Source: Edaphobacter sp. 12200R-103
Lineage (GTDB): Bacteria; Acidobacteriota; Terriglobia; Terriglobales; Acidobacteriaceae
DNA length: 64,000 bases
Assembly: GCF_010093025.1 (NCBI RefSeq)
Contig: NZ_CP048114.1
Span: 1,240,001-1,304,000, forward strand
Direction: 5' to 3'
The position numbers and the translations under genes were made by a program. Below are positions 40,003 to 48,277 of this stretch, in pieces. Under the pieces are notes generated by a model. The model worked only from the letters and a program-made list of their open reading frames with translations. It searched no databases and was not told the origin of the DNA. Position 1 is the stretch's first letter; each line of letters opens with the position of its first letter.

Positions 40003-42255
40003 ATGGGTCTCCAAAGCGCGCAGACACCGCCTCAGGCAGGCGGCGCATCTGATACTTCTCCCCTCGCCTTCGGAACCGCGGCGACAGATACGACTCTCTC
40101 TGAGACTCTTGTCACCCTGCGCAAACGAAAGAGGGTATTGCTGGCTTTCGTACTGGCAGGCCTGCTCTACGGCATCTACGCCGCCGAGACGCAGCCTCGT
40201 ATCTATGAGGCCTTCGGGCGCATACAGGTGCGGTCCGGCTCGTCTAACGAATATCGAGTCAGCAGTGTCTCCGGCGCGTCCACGGATAGCTCTCAACGAC
40301 TTCTGACCGAGGTCGCGATTCTTCAGAGCGACTCCCTGATGCTGACCGTCGCCCGCGAGATGGATCTCGCCAATAATCCTGACTTCCTGAACGGACCGGC
40401 GCCGAAACCTCGTGCTTCCCTGGATGATCCGGCGGTTCGACAGGCCACCATTCATGGGCTTCTGGCAAACCTCGTGATCTCTCAAGTCCAAAAGACGGAG
40501 ATCATTCGTATCAGTTATCGATCACTCAGCCCCAAGCTGGCAGCCGATATTGTCAACAAAATCATCTCTGCTTACATTCAACGCAGCTATGAGACGCGTT
40601 TTGCTTCCAGCCAGCGGGTTTCGAACTGGCTCTCAGGGCAGCTCGACGATCTCAAGCAACAGGTTCAGTCCTCCCAGGAGCGCATGCTGGATGTGCAGAA
40701 GCGGCTGGGCATCCTGGGATTCGATCCGAATCACAGCCAGATCACTTCCTCCCTCGAACAGCTTTCGACAGCCTCCAACCAAGCCCGCATTGCTCGCATC
40801 ATGGCTGAATCGCAGTACAGGATGCTGAGCACCATGGACCCCAATAGTATTGAAGGAGCCGTCTCAACCGGTCAGGGGATCGCTCCTTCGCAGATCAATA
40901 CTCTTCGCGCCCAGTTGGCCACGGCACGGGCCTCTCTGGCTCAAATTGAGTCCGACCTCGGACCCAATCATCCCACCGTCAAGGCTCAAAAGGCCCAGAT
41001 CGATGAGTTGTCTAAGGAAATTAGCACCGAGCAGCAGCGTCTTGTCCTTCAGGCGAAACAGACCTATCTCGCAGCTCTCAAGGATGAACAGGACACTACA
41101 GCTGCACTCGAAGCGGAAAAGAACCAGGCTTACAAGATGCGCGACGACCTGGTGGAGTACACGATCCGTCAGCGCGAGTTCGAATCGGACCGCAATCTTT
41201 ACGAAGGTCTGCTGCAGCGTCTGCGCACCGCCGGCGTCGAGGCGGGGCTGGAATCGCTCGAGATCGATGTCGTCGATCCGGCGCTTCTACCTGCCAACCC
41301 TACTTTGAAACGCAAGACGACCGTCGTACTGACATATCTTGTGCTTGGCTTCATCGCAGGAGTCATGATGGCGTTCCTGCTGGAGAGCCTGGATACCGGC
41401 CTCCAGAGTGTGGCCGATGTAGAAGCATTCCTGGAGCTTCCGTCCCTTGCGATTATTCCACGCTTCAAACGCTCAGCCGAGGCGGCTGGACAGGGCGGCA
41501 CGGCAATACGAAACATAACATCGCTCTCGCAGCCAAAATCACAATTTGCTGAATCTTTCCGCTCTCTTCGGACGGCGCTTTTGCTCTCCTCGGCCGGGCA
41601 TCCGCCCAGGACGATTCTGTTGACCAGCGCTACGCCTTCGGAGGGTAAAACGACGGCTTCGGTAAATCTTGCGACAGTGCTGGCTCAGGGGAACGCCCGT
41701 GTACTTCTCATCGACGCCGACCTGAGGAGGCCAACCGTTCATGAGCAGTTTGGACTGAGCGCTCGTGTCGGCCTCTCGTCCGTGCTCACGGGATCAACCC
41801 CCCTTGAACAAGCCGTTCAGCAGATTTCTTCGGTGCCAAACCTGGATGTCCTGGTAAGCGGTCCCATGCCTCCCTTCCCCACGGAACTATTGAGTTCGGA
41901 GATGATGCGCCAGCTGCTGCAGTCTGCCAAGGAGAGCTACACCCACGTCGTAATCGATTCGCCTCCCGTGCTCTCTGTGACCGACGCCGTCATCCTGTCC
42001 CGCGAGGCCGATGCAGTCGTGCTGGTCATCCGGCAGGGCAAATCAAGCAAGCCCGTTGTGCGCCGTGCCCGAGACCTTCTAGTACGTTCTGGAGCACCGC
42101 TCAGCGGAATCCTGTTGAATGCAGTCGATATCAGCTCTCCGGACTACTACGGCTATTACGGCTACTCCGGCTATACCAGCGCCGGCGCCGACAGCGAGAG
42201 CTGGAAAGCGAAGTCAGACGCAAGCTCCGGCGACCAGTCAGGGGAGGTAAAGTGA
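40003..42255 (+). CDS. Polysaccharide co-polymerase with BY-kinase domain (Wzc-like)
   Basis: A 750-residue fusion of a chain-length determinant and tyrosine autokinase. Residues 40-450 are the Wzz domain: two membrane helices with a long periplasmic coiled-coil of about 350 residues. Residues 500-715 are a BY-kinase: Walker A Ala-Thr-Pro-Ser-Glu-Gly-Lys-Thr-Thr near 545, Walker A' Leu-Ile-Asp-Ala-Asp-Leu-Arg-Arg-Pro, and Walker B Val-Ile-Asp-Ser-Pro-Pro. The tail has a Tyr cluster (Tyr-Tyr-Gly-Tyr-Tyr-Gly-Tyr-Ser-Gly-Tyr), the autophosphorylation site. It governs polymer length and export with the downstream Wza-like protein, coupled by a TGATG overlap. A CpsB-type phosphatase is at 52980. 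Confidence 0.93.
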   Translation: MGLQSAQTPPQAGGASDTSPLAFGTAATDTTLSETLVTLRKRKRVLLAFVLAGLLYGIYAAETQPRIYEAFGRIQVRSGSSNEYRVSSVSGASTDSSQRLLTEVAILQSDSLMLTVAREMDLANNPDFLNGPAPKPRASLDDPAVRQATIHGLLANLVISQVQKTEIIRISYRSLSPKLAADIVNKIISAYIQRSYETRFASSQRVSNWLSGQLDDLKQQVQSSQERMLDVQKRLGILGFDPNHSQITSSLEQLSTASNQARIARIMAESQYRMLSTMDPNSIEGAVSTGQGIAPSQINTLRAQLATARASLAQIESDLGPNHPTVKAQKAQIDELSKEISTEQQRLVLQAKQTYLAALKDEQDTTAALEAEKNQAYKMRDDLVEYTIRQREFESDRNLYEGLLQRLRTAGVEAGLESLEIDVVDPALLPANPTLKRKTTVVLTYLVLGFIAGVMMAFLLESLDTGLQSVADVEAFLELPSLAIIPRFKRSAEAAGQGGTAIRNITSLSQPKSQFAESFRSLRTALLLSSAGHPPRTILLTSATPSEGKTTASVNLATVLAQGNARVLLIDADLRRPTVHEQFGLSARVGLSSVLTGSTPLEQAVQQISSVPNLDVLVSGPMPPFPTELLSSEMMRQLLQSAKESYTHVVIDSPPVLSVTDAVILSREADAVVLVIRQGKSSKPVVRRARDLLVRSGAPLSGILLNAVDISSPDYYGYYGYSGYTSAGADSESWKAKSDASSGDQSGEVK

Positions 42256-43241
42256 TGCGCATGCGGAAGAAAACCAGACTTCTGCCACTTTTCGCCGCTC
42301 TCCTCTTATTCCTGGGAGAAATGCACCCGATGGCGTACGCGCAGTTCAACGGCCCCTCCGTCACATCGGCGGCTGGCCTGAACGAACCGGTCCACATCAC
42401 AACCGACCCAGCCATTCTTTTCCCTGCGAAACATGATCTACGACTGTTTCCTGGGGATCTGGTTACCGTGCACCTCTATCCCTCATCGGACTACTCTCCC
42501 GCGGTACGTGTAAGTCTTGACGGCACAATGCAGCTTCCTTTGATCGGAAATGTGCACGTTCAAGGTCTCACGATCCCCGAGGCAGAAAAGGTAATTGCCG
42601 ATCGGCTCATCTCAGCCGGCATGTATCGCAATCCACAGATCGTACTCCAACTCACCGAATCACCCAATCAGGTCGCAACCGTAACAGGCGATGTGCATTC
42701 CGTGGTCCCCATTGTGGGGCAGAGTCGTCTTCTTGACGTACTTACGGTAGCTGGTGGGATCCCTACGACCTCCAGTCATATCATTACGATTCACCGCCTG
42801 GGTCTCGACCAACCCATCGTTGTTGATCTGGGCAGCGATCCAATGACCAGCGAGAAAAACAATATTCCGATCTTCGCAGGTGATACGATCATCGTCGCTC
42901 GAGCCGGTGTAATTTATCTGCTGGGCGCGTTTAAAAACGTAGGTGCGATTCCGATTCAGCAGAACTCTCCCTTCACTCTGATCAAGGCAGCGACCCTGGC
43001 GGGCGGACCCGGCTTCGAGGGCAAGATGAAAGATCTTCGCCTGATAAGAACCGTCGGAGAGAATCGAACGGTCGTTCATCTTAACATCAAGCGGATCATC
43101 AACGGGAAAGACCCTGACCCCGTCCTGCAGGCCGACGATATCGTATTCCTACCGAGCGACACCATGAAGGCTGCTATCAAGTCGGGAGGAATCGGAACGA
43201 TACTCGGCTTTGCGTCCCTTCTTGTTGTAGCCACTCGCTAA
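42255..43241 (+). CDS. Polysaccharide export protein, Wza/GumB-like
   Basis: A 328-residue exported protein. After a signal peptide (cut near Ala-Tyr-Ala-Gln), the poly-export domain begins Leu-Phe-Pro-Gly-Asp-Leu-Val-Thr-Val, with the Gly-Thr-Met-Gln-Leu-Pro-Leu-Ile-Gly and Asn-Pro-Gln-Ile-Val-Leu-Gln-Leu strands. Two SLBB-type units follow, and a hydrophobic C-terminal helix as in Wza. There is no lipobox Cys, unlike classical Wza. Start at ATG 42255 (GGAGG seven bases upstream) rather than GTG 42252. The stop of wzc overlaps by one base. Confidence 0.9.
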   Translation: MRMRKKTRLLPLFAALLLFLGEMHPMAYAQFNGPSVTSAAGLNEPVHITTDPAILFPAKHDLRLFPGDLVTVHLYPSSDYSPAVRVSLDGTMQLPLIGNVHVQGLTIPEAEKVIADRLISAGMYRNPQIVLQLTESPNQVATVTGDVHSVVPIVGQSRLLDVLTVAGGIPTTSSHIITIHRLGLDQPIVVDLGSDPMTSEKNNIPIFAGDTIIVARAGVIYLLGAFKNVGAIPIQQNSPFTLIKAATLAGGPGFEGKMKDLRLIRTVGENRTVVHLNIKRIINGKDPDPVLQADDIVFLPSDTMKAAIKSGGIGTILGFASLLVVATR

Positions 43242-43275
43242 TCGTCAACAGCAATAAGGGGAGTGCCTGAATTTC

Positions 43276-44532
43276 ATGAGATCTTCCGTCCCGACAAGAA
43301 AAGAAAAATCTCGTCAAGTAAGGATGGCTTACCTCGTAAGCCATCCCATTCAGTACCAGGCTCCCTTGCTGCGCCGTATTGCCAAGGAGCCGGACATCGA
43401 CCTTACCGTATTTTTTGGATCCGACTTCTCCGTAAAGGGATATAAAGACGAAGGCTTCGGAGGCGTAGGAATCAAGTGGGATGTTCCCCTCCTGGAGGGG
43501 TATAAGCACCACTTTCTCCCGGTTCTACGGGATCATGCTCGTGTTACTCCGACGACCCCGATGAACTATGGAATTGCCAGTCGCCTCCGTGATTGTGGAG
43601 ATGGCACCCCGTATGACGCTCTATGGGTTCATGGATACGCAAGCGTCAATGCTCTTCATGCCATCACCGCAGCAAATGCTCTGGGAATTCCGGTATTGGT
43701 CCGAGCCGAATCCTGGCTCGGCGATCGTGAACGAAGTGCTGCCAAACTGGCGGCTAAGAAGCTTTTTTTCCGCACACTGAGTCAGATGATCGACGGCGTA
43801 TTACCGATTGGCACATTGAATTCCGAGTACTGGAGCTATTATCTCGGCGAGCATGTTCCACAGTTTCTGGTTCCCTATGCTGTCGACAACGAATATTTTC
43901 AGCAGCGAAGCACAGAGGCTGCTCCGCGTCGCGGGGAACTACGGCGAGAGCTGGCTCTCTCTCCGGACCGTCCCGTCATTCTGTTTGCCTCCAAGCTGCA
44001 GCGTCGCAAGCGCGCCGACGATCTTCTGGAGGCATACAAGCAGCTTTCACCGGCGCCAGGGCAGGAACCACATCCTTATCTGGTCATCGTAGGCGACGGC
44101 GAACAGAGGGAACAACTGGAGCGCGCGGCCAGACAGACCGGTTTCAGCAGTATCCGTTTCTGCGGCTTCAGAAACCAATCGGAGCTTCCACGCTTCTTCG
44201 ACATTGCTACCGTGTTTGTTCTTCCATCCAGGCATGAACCCTGGGGTCTGATCGTCAATGAGGTGATGAATGCCGGCAGAGCCGTCATCGTCTCTGACGA
44301 AGTCGGCTGCCAGAGCGATCTGATCACCGATGGAGTGGAGGGAGCAGTCTTCCCGGCGGGCAGTGTGGAGGGGCTCGCCGATGCCTTACGCCGTACCCTG
44401 GTGACGCCGGAAACTGCAGCTGAGATGGGACGCAAGGGCCTGGAGCGCATCAACCGCTGGAGTTTTGAGGAAGATGTGCGCGGGTTCAGGCAGGCATTGG
44501 CTGCAGTCACCAAAAAAATTGCGGCGTCGTAA
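43276..44532 (+). CDS. GT4-type glycosyltransferase
   Basis: A 418-residue GT-B glycosyltransferase. The N-terminal domain starts with Met-Ala-Tyr-Leu-Val-Ser-His-Pro-Ile-Gln-Tyr at about residue 17. The C-terminal domain carries the nucleotide-sugar site: Phe-Ala-Ser-Lys-Leu-Gln-x-Arg-Lys, Ile-Val-Gly-Asp-Gly, and the EX7E-like Pro-Ser-Arg-His-Glu-Pro-Trp-Gly-Leu-Ile-Val-Asn-Glu. It likely adds one sugar of the repeat unit on a lipid carrier in the cytoplasm. Substrate unknown. It follows the export gene by 34 bases. The ATG 43276 has a distant GGAG; ATG 43324 is an alternative. Confidence 0.9.
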   Translation: MRSSVPTRKEKSRQVRMAYLVSHPIQYQAPLLRRIAKEPDIDLTVFFGSDFSVKGYKDEGFGGVGIKWDVPLLEGYKHHFLPVLRDHARVTPTTPMNYGIASRLRDCGDGTPYDALWVHGYASVNALHAITAANALGIPVLVRAESWLGDRERSAAKLAAKKLFFRTLSQMIDGVLPIGTLNSEYWSYYLGEHVPQFLVPYAVDNEYFQQRSTEAAPRRGELRRELALSPDRPVILFASKLQRRKRADDLLEAYKQLSPAPGQEPHPYLVIVGDGEQREQLERAARQTGFSSIRFCGFRNQSELPRFFDIATVFVLPSRHEPWGLIVNEVMNAGRAVIVSDEVGCQSDLITDGVEGAVFPAGSVEGLADALRRTLVTPETAAEMGRKGLERINRWSFEEDVRGFRQALAAVTKKIAAS

Positions 44533-44551
44533 CGGAGACACCGGGACATCC

Positions 44552-45727
44552 ATGCAGATTCTCCACATTATCGCAACGCTGAGCCCGGAGGCGGGAGGGC
44601 CAAGCCAGGCCGTCCGCATGATCCTCAGTCATCGGGAGATCGGCTACCGTGGCGAGGTCGCTACACTCGATGATCCCGTGGCTCCCTTCCTCAAGACGCT
44701 CGACTTCCCTGTCCATCCCCTCGGGCCTGTTTCGACGACCTACGGCTACACTCCGAAGCTCGTTCCATGGATACAGCAGAACTATCGCCGGTTCGATGGA
44801 GTCATCGTCCACGGTTTATGGCAGTATTGTGGACGCGCTGCCAGACAGGCTCTGGATGGCCGCATGCCTTACATGGTCTTTACCCACGGAATGTTGGACC
44901 CCTACTTCAAGCGCGCCTCCCGGCTGAAGCACCTGAAGAAGTGGCTCTACTGGGCTCCGGTCGAATATAACGTGCTTCGCGACGCGTATCGCGTGCTGTT
45001 TACCTCTGAAGCAGAGCGAGACCTGGCAGAACAGAGTTTTTGGCTGCATCGCTGGAATCCGCATGTCGTTCCTTATGGAGTCAATGGTCCCCCGGCCACG
45101 CCTTCGCAGATACTGGCTGAATCTTTCTTTGATCGCTGCCCGTCTGCTCGCGGCAAGCGGTTCCTGCTCTTTCTCGGTCGGATTCATCGCAAAAAAGGCT
45201 GCGATCTTCTGATCGAGGCCTTCGGAAAGATTGCCCGGCGGGACCCGGAGCTTCACCTCGTCATGGCTGGCCCCGATCAGCAGGGCTGGAGCCGGGACCT
45301 CAACCAGATGGCGGCCGCTGCCGCAGTTCAGGATCGCGTACACTGGCCCGGCATGCTGACCGGGAATGCAAAGTGGGGAGCATTCTTCAGCTGCGAAGCC
45401 TTCGTACTGCCATCCCACCAGGAGAACTTCGGGATTGCTGTCGCTGAGGCTCTCAGTTGCGGCAAGCCTGTTCTCCTCTCCGATCAGGTCAACATTGCGC
45501 CCGATATCGTGCGCGATGGAGCGGGGCTGATGGAGCCCGATACGGCGGACGGAACGCTGCAACTACTCCAGCGCTGGATCGATACATCCGCCGAGGAGCG
45601 GGCGCGGATCTCAGCACGCACCTTCGACTGCTTCCGCCGGCGCTACGATATGCGCGAGACCGCAAAGACGATCCTGAATCTCTTCGAGAACGCAAAACGC
45701 GAAACAGGAATCACAGTATCTGCCTGA
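44552..45727 (+). CDS. GT4-type glycosyltransferase
   Basis: A 391-residue glycosyltransferase beginning Met-Gln-Ile-Leu-His-Ile-Ile, with a Pro-Glu-Ala-Gly-Gly-Pro-Ser acceptor-side loop. The C-terminal half has Phe-Leu-Gly-Arg-Ile-His-x-Lys-Lys-Gly-Cys-Asp, Met-Ala-Gly-Pro, and Pro-Ser-His-Gln-Glu-Asn-Phe-Gly-Ile-Ala-Val-Ala-Glu (EX7E). It is closest in style to WcaI/WbdA-like GT4 enzymes. Only 20 bases separate it from the previous gene and 12 from the acetyltransferase. The frame is open 29 codons upstream of the start chosen, but that part overlaps the previous gene. Confidence 0.9.
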   Translation: MQILHIIATLSPEAGGPSQAVRMILSHREIGYRGEVATLDDPVAPFLKTLDFPVHPLGPVSTTYGYTPKLVPWIQQNYRRFDGVIVHGLWQYCGRAARQALDGRMPYMVFTHGMLDPYFKRASRLKHLKKWLYWAPVEYNVLRDAYRVLFTSEAERDLAEQSFWLHRWNPHVVPYGVNGPPATPSQILAESFFDRCPSARGKRFLLFLGRIHRKKGCDLLIEAFGKIARRDPELHLVMAGPDQQGWSRDLNQMAAAAAVQDRVHWPGMLTGNAKWGAFFSCEAFVLPSHQENFGIAVAEALSCGKPVLLSDQVNIAPDIVRDGAGLMEPDTADGTLQLLQRWIDTSAEERARISARTFDCFRRRYDMRETAKTILNLFENAKRETGITVSA

Positions 45728-45738
45728 GATAAGTTGCT

Positions 45739-46350
45739 ATGCCTAAACCGGTCCATTACAACGCGGCGGAACATATCTCCTCCGATACTGCTGCAGACCC
45801 CTATCAGCGGCCGGCCTTTCCACTCCGCGATCGCATTCGCAGGCAGCTGTGGAATATTTGCTGGACGCTGCTCTATCGGACATCCCCTCGACCTCTGCAT
45901 GGGTGGCGTTCACTGCTCCTACAGCTCTTCGGCGCAACCATGGGACCTAACTGCCATTTTTATCCCAAATCCAGGGTATGGGCGCCGTGGAACCTGGTCT
46001 GCGCCGACCAGGTCACGGCAGCCGATGGAGCCGAGATCTATAACCCGGCGCCCGTGACCTTCGGCTCACACGCCATCCTCTCTCAGGACTCATACATCTG
46101 CGGGGCGACTCACGACTATGACGATGCCGCGTTCCCTCTGCTGGCCTATGCCATGAGCTTCGGAGCCTATAGCTGGATCTGCGCCCGAGCCTCTGTCGCC
46201 CCCGGAGTCAAGGTGGGAGAAGGTGCCGTCCTCGGGCTTGGCTCCGTCGCAACTCGCAACCTGGAGCCATGGACGATCTACGCCGGCGCCCCTGCAGTCA
46301 GGCTGAAGGAACGCCGGCGTCATGAACAGTCAAGCTCGGAACCTGCCTGA
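45739..46350 (+). CDS. WcaF-like acyltransferase (left-handed beta-helix)
   Basis: A 203-residue putative colanic-acid-type O-acetyltransferase. It has the N-terminal Trp-Asn-Ile-Cys-Trp-Thr-Leu-Leu-Tyr segment common to WcaF proteins, hexapeptide repeats from about residue 65 (Gly-Ala-Thr-Met-Gly-Pro-Asn-Cys..., Val-Ala-Pro-Gly-Val-Lys-Val-Gly-Glu-Gly-Ala-Val-Leu-Gly), the catalytic-site His in Ala-Thr-His-Asp-Tyr and the final Gly-Ala-Pro-Ala-Val-Arg-Leu-Lys-Glu-Arg. It likely acetylates the exopolysaccharide. It is the last gene of the plus-strand part of the cluster. Confidence 0.88.
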   Translation: MPKPVHYNAAEHISSDTAADPYQRPAFPLRDRIRRQLWNICWTLLYRTSPRPLHGWRSLLLQLFGATMGPNCHFYPKSRVWAPWNLVCADQVTAADGAEIYNPAPVTFGSHAILSQDSYICGATHDYDDAAFPLLAYAMSFGAYSWICARASVAPGVKVGEGAVLGLGSVATRNLEPWTIYAGAPAVRLKERRRHEQSSSEPA

Positions 46351-46358
46351 TACACCCA

Positions 46359-46406
46359 TTCGCAGCTTCCCAGAAATAATTTTCGGCAAATTTATTTAGC
46401 TGCGAA
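46359..46406. terminator. Weak inverted repeat at the convergent ends of two genes
   Basis: A perfect 9-base inverted repeat (TTCGCAGCT / AGCTGCGAA) with a 30-base AT-rich loop, covering the space between the acetyltransferase and the response-regulator stops. It could end transcription on both strands, but the loop is long. Confidence 0.35.
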
Positions 46407-46764
46407 GCTTGGCAAGCAGATCCGTAGGGTGAACCGGCTTCGCCAGGATCTCGAACTCATGACCCTGAGCCCGCGCCTTTTCCAGCAGATCGGCCGTCGC
46501 CGCCTGCCCTGAGAAGAGGAGAATCTTGCATTTCGGAAGACGTTGCCGCGCAATAATCGCGGCTTCGATGCCGGTCATTCCCGTCATGATGACGTCACTG
46601 ATCAGCATATCTGGCTGAAAGCTGTCGAACATCTCAACTGCTTTTTCGCCGCTGAACACGGCACGCGCCTCAAAGCCGGACTGGTTCAGAATGATCGCCA
46701 GCGTGTTGGCAATCACCTGCTCATCGTCTGCGACCAGGACTCGTGGTTTCGGTGTCGTGGACAT
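46396..46764 (-). CDS. Single-domain response regulator (CheY-like)
   Basis: A 122-residue receiver domain only: acidic pair Asp-Asp-Glu at residues 14-16, phosphoacceptor Asp in Ile-Ser-Asp-Val-Ile-Met-Thr-Gly near residue 57, Ser in Leu-Phe-Ser-Gly, and Lys in Leu-Ala-Lys-Pro near 108. All key residues are in place. It has no output domain, so it acts through a partner. No sensor kinase is nearby. It is divergent from the ABC transporter and convergent with the polysaccharide cluster. Confidence 0.9.
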   Translation of the reverse strand: MSTTPKPRVLVADDEQVIANTLAIILNQSGFEARAVFSGEKAVEMFDSFQPDMLISDVIMTGMTGIEAAIIARQRLPKCKILLFSGQAATADLLEKARAQGHEFEILAKPVHPTDLLAKLRS

Positions 46765-46933
46765 ACAAAGGTATCCTCAATTCAAGTGAATTCAAAAACA
46801 AAGATTGCAATGCGATCAGTGGGGTTCTCGCTTTAATATGGACCCTGGATACTCATGATACGCTGAGCCCATAGCCGACGATATCTTCTGGCTCTGTTTC
46901 CGTTACATCATCTTCATCTGAAACCATACTCCT

Positions 46934-48277
46934 ATGCAGCAAGTCATTATTCGCGCCGAACAGGTCGAAAAATATTATGCACAGCCGAGCGAGAACCGGA
47001 TCCAGGTCATCTCGCCCACCGACCTGTCCATCAGTGAGGGTGAGATCGTCGCGTTGCTTGGCCCCTCAGGCTCGGGAAAATCGACCCTGCTGCGCATGCT
47101 GACCGGCCTGTCCACTCCGTCGGCGGGGCAGGTGTACTGGCACGAAAAGCCGGTTGCCGAGGCGGACGTGAATGTTGCAATCGTCTTCCAGAGCTTCGCG
47201 CTCTTTCCCTGGCTCACGGTCGTAGAAAATGTCGAAGCTCCTCTCAAGGCACGAGGCATGGAGCCCGCCGAACGCCGTAAACGAGCCCTGAAGATGCTGG
47301 ACACCGTCGGTCTCGACGGCTTCCAGACGGCGTACCCCAAGGAACTCTCCGGAGGCATGCGCCAGCGCGTAGGATTTGCTCGCGCACTGGTAGTCGAGCC
47401 GGAAGTGCTCTTCATGGACGAGCCATTCTCTGCCCTCGACGTTCTTACCGCAGAAAACCTCCGCAGTGAACTGCTGGAGTTGTGGCAGAACAAGACCATT
47501 CCCACGCGCGCCATATTCATTGTGACGCACAATATCGAAGAAGCGGTGCTTCTGGCTGACCGGATTATTGTCCTGGGCCGGAATCCGGGACACGTTCGTA
47601 CTGACTTCAAGGTGGCGCTTGCCCATCCGCGCGAGCGCAAGACCGCGGCATTCACGCAGCTCGTGGACTACATCTACAAGGTACTCACCCAGCCCGAGGC
47701 AAAGCCTCCGGCCCTTCCGCTGACCCCGGAGGGTCGTCCTGTCCGCGACCAGCGGCAGATGCATTACCAGATGCTGCCGCATGCGCGTCCGGGCGGTATC
47801 GCCGGTCTGCTTGAAATCCTGCTCGACCACAACGGCAAAGACGACATTTACAAACTCGCTGACGATCTGGCCTTCGAGATCGATGATCTGTTGCCCATCG
47901 TCGACGCTGCGCAGCTTCTCGGCTTCCTGAAGGTCACCGAGGGCGATGCCGTCATCACTCCTACAGGAGCGGAGTTTGCCAACTCCGAGATCCTCCGTCA
48001 GAAGGAGCTCTTCCGCATTGCGGCCGTGGAAAATGTGCTTTTGCTGCGGCAGATCGTTCGCGCTATCGAAGCCAAGAGCGACAAGACCGTCCCCGAAGAC
48101 TTCTTTCACGACATGCTGGATGAGCAGTTCAGCGAAGATGAAACCATTCGACAGCTCGAGACTGCCATCAACTGGGGTCGTTACGCCGAGCTGTTCGACT
48201 TTGACGCCTCGCGCCGCCGCTTTATCCAGCCTGAACACGAGGGCGAATCAATCACCGCTACGGAGATCAAAGCGTGA
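46934..48277 (+). CDS. ABC transporter ATPase with C-terminal AAA-associated domain
   Basis: A 447-residue protein. Residues 1-255 are an importer ATPase of the nitrate/sulfonate/taurine group: Walker A Gly-Pro-Ser-Gly-Ser-Gly-Lys-Ser-Thr near residue 44, Q-loop Phe-Gln-Ser-Phe-Ala-Leu-Phe-Pro-Trp, signature Leu-Ser-Gly-Gly-Met-Arg-Gln-Arg, Walker B Leu-Phe-Met-Asp-Glu-Pro. Residues 290-435 are the AAA-associated C-terminal domain, with a helix-rich, winged-helix-like look, found in a subset of these transporters and likely regulatory. The stop overlaps the permease start (GTGA). No periplasmic binding protein is encoded beside it. Confidence 0.9.
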   Translation: MQQVIIRAEQVEKYYAQPSENRIQVISPTDLSISEGEIVALLGPSGSGKSTLLRMLTGLSTPSAGQVYWHEKPVAEADVNVAIVFQSFALFPWLTVVENVEAPLKARGMEPAERRKRALKMLDTVGLDGFQTAYPKELSGGMRQRVGFARALVVEPEVLFMDEPFSALDVLTAENLRSELLELWQNKTIPTRAIFIVTHNIEEAVLLADRIIVLGRNPGHVRTDFKVALAHPRERKTAAFTQLVDYIYKVLTQPEAKPPALPLTPEGRPVRDQRQMHYQMLPHARPGGIAGLLEILLDHNGKDDIYKLADDLAFEIDDLLPIVDAAQLLGFLKVTEGDAVITPTGAEFANSEILRQKELFRIAAVENVLLLRQIVRAIEAKSDKTVPEDFFHDMLDEQFSEDETIRQLETAINWGRYAELFDFDASRRRFIQPEHEGESITATEIKA

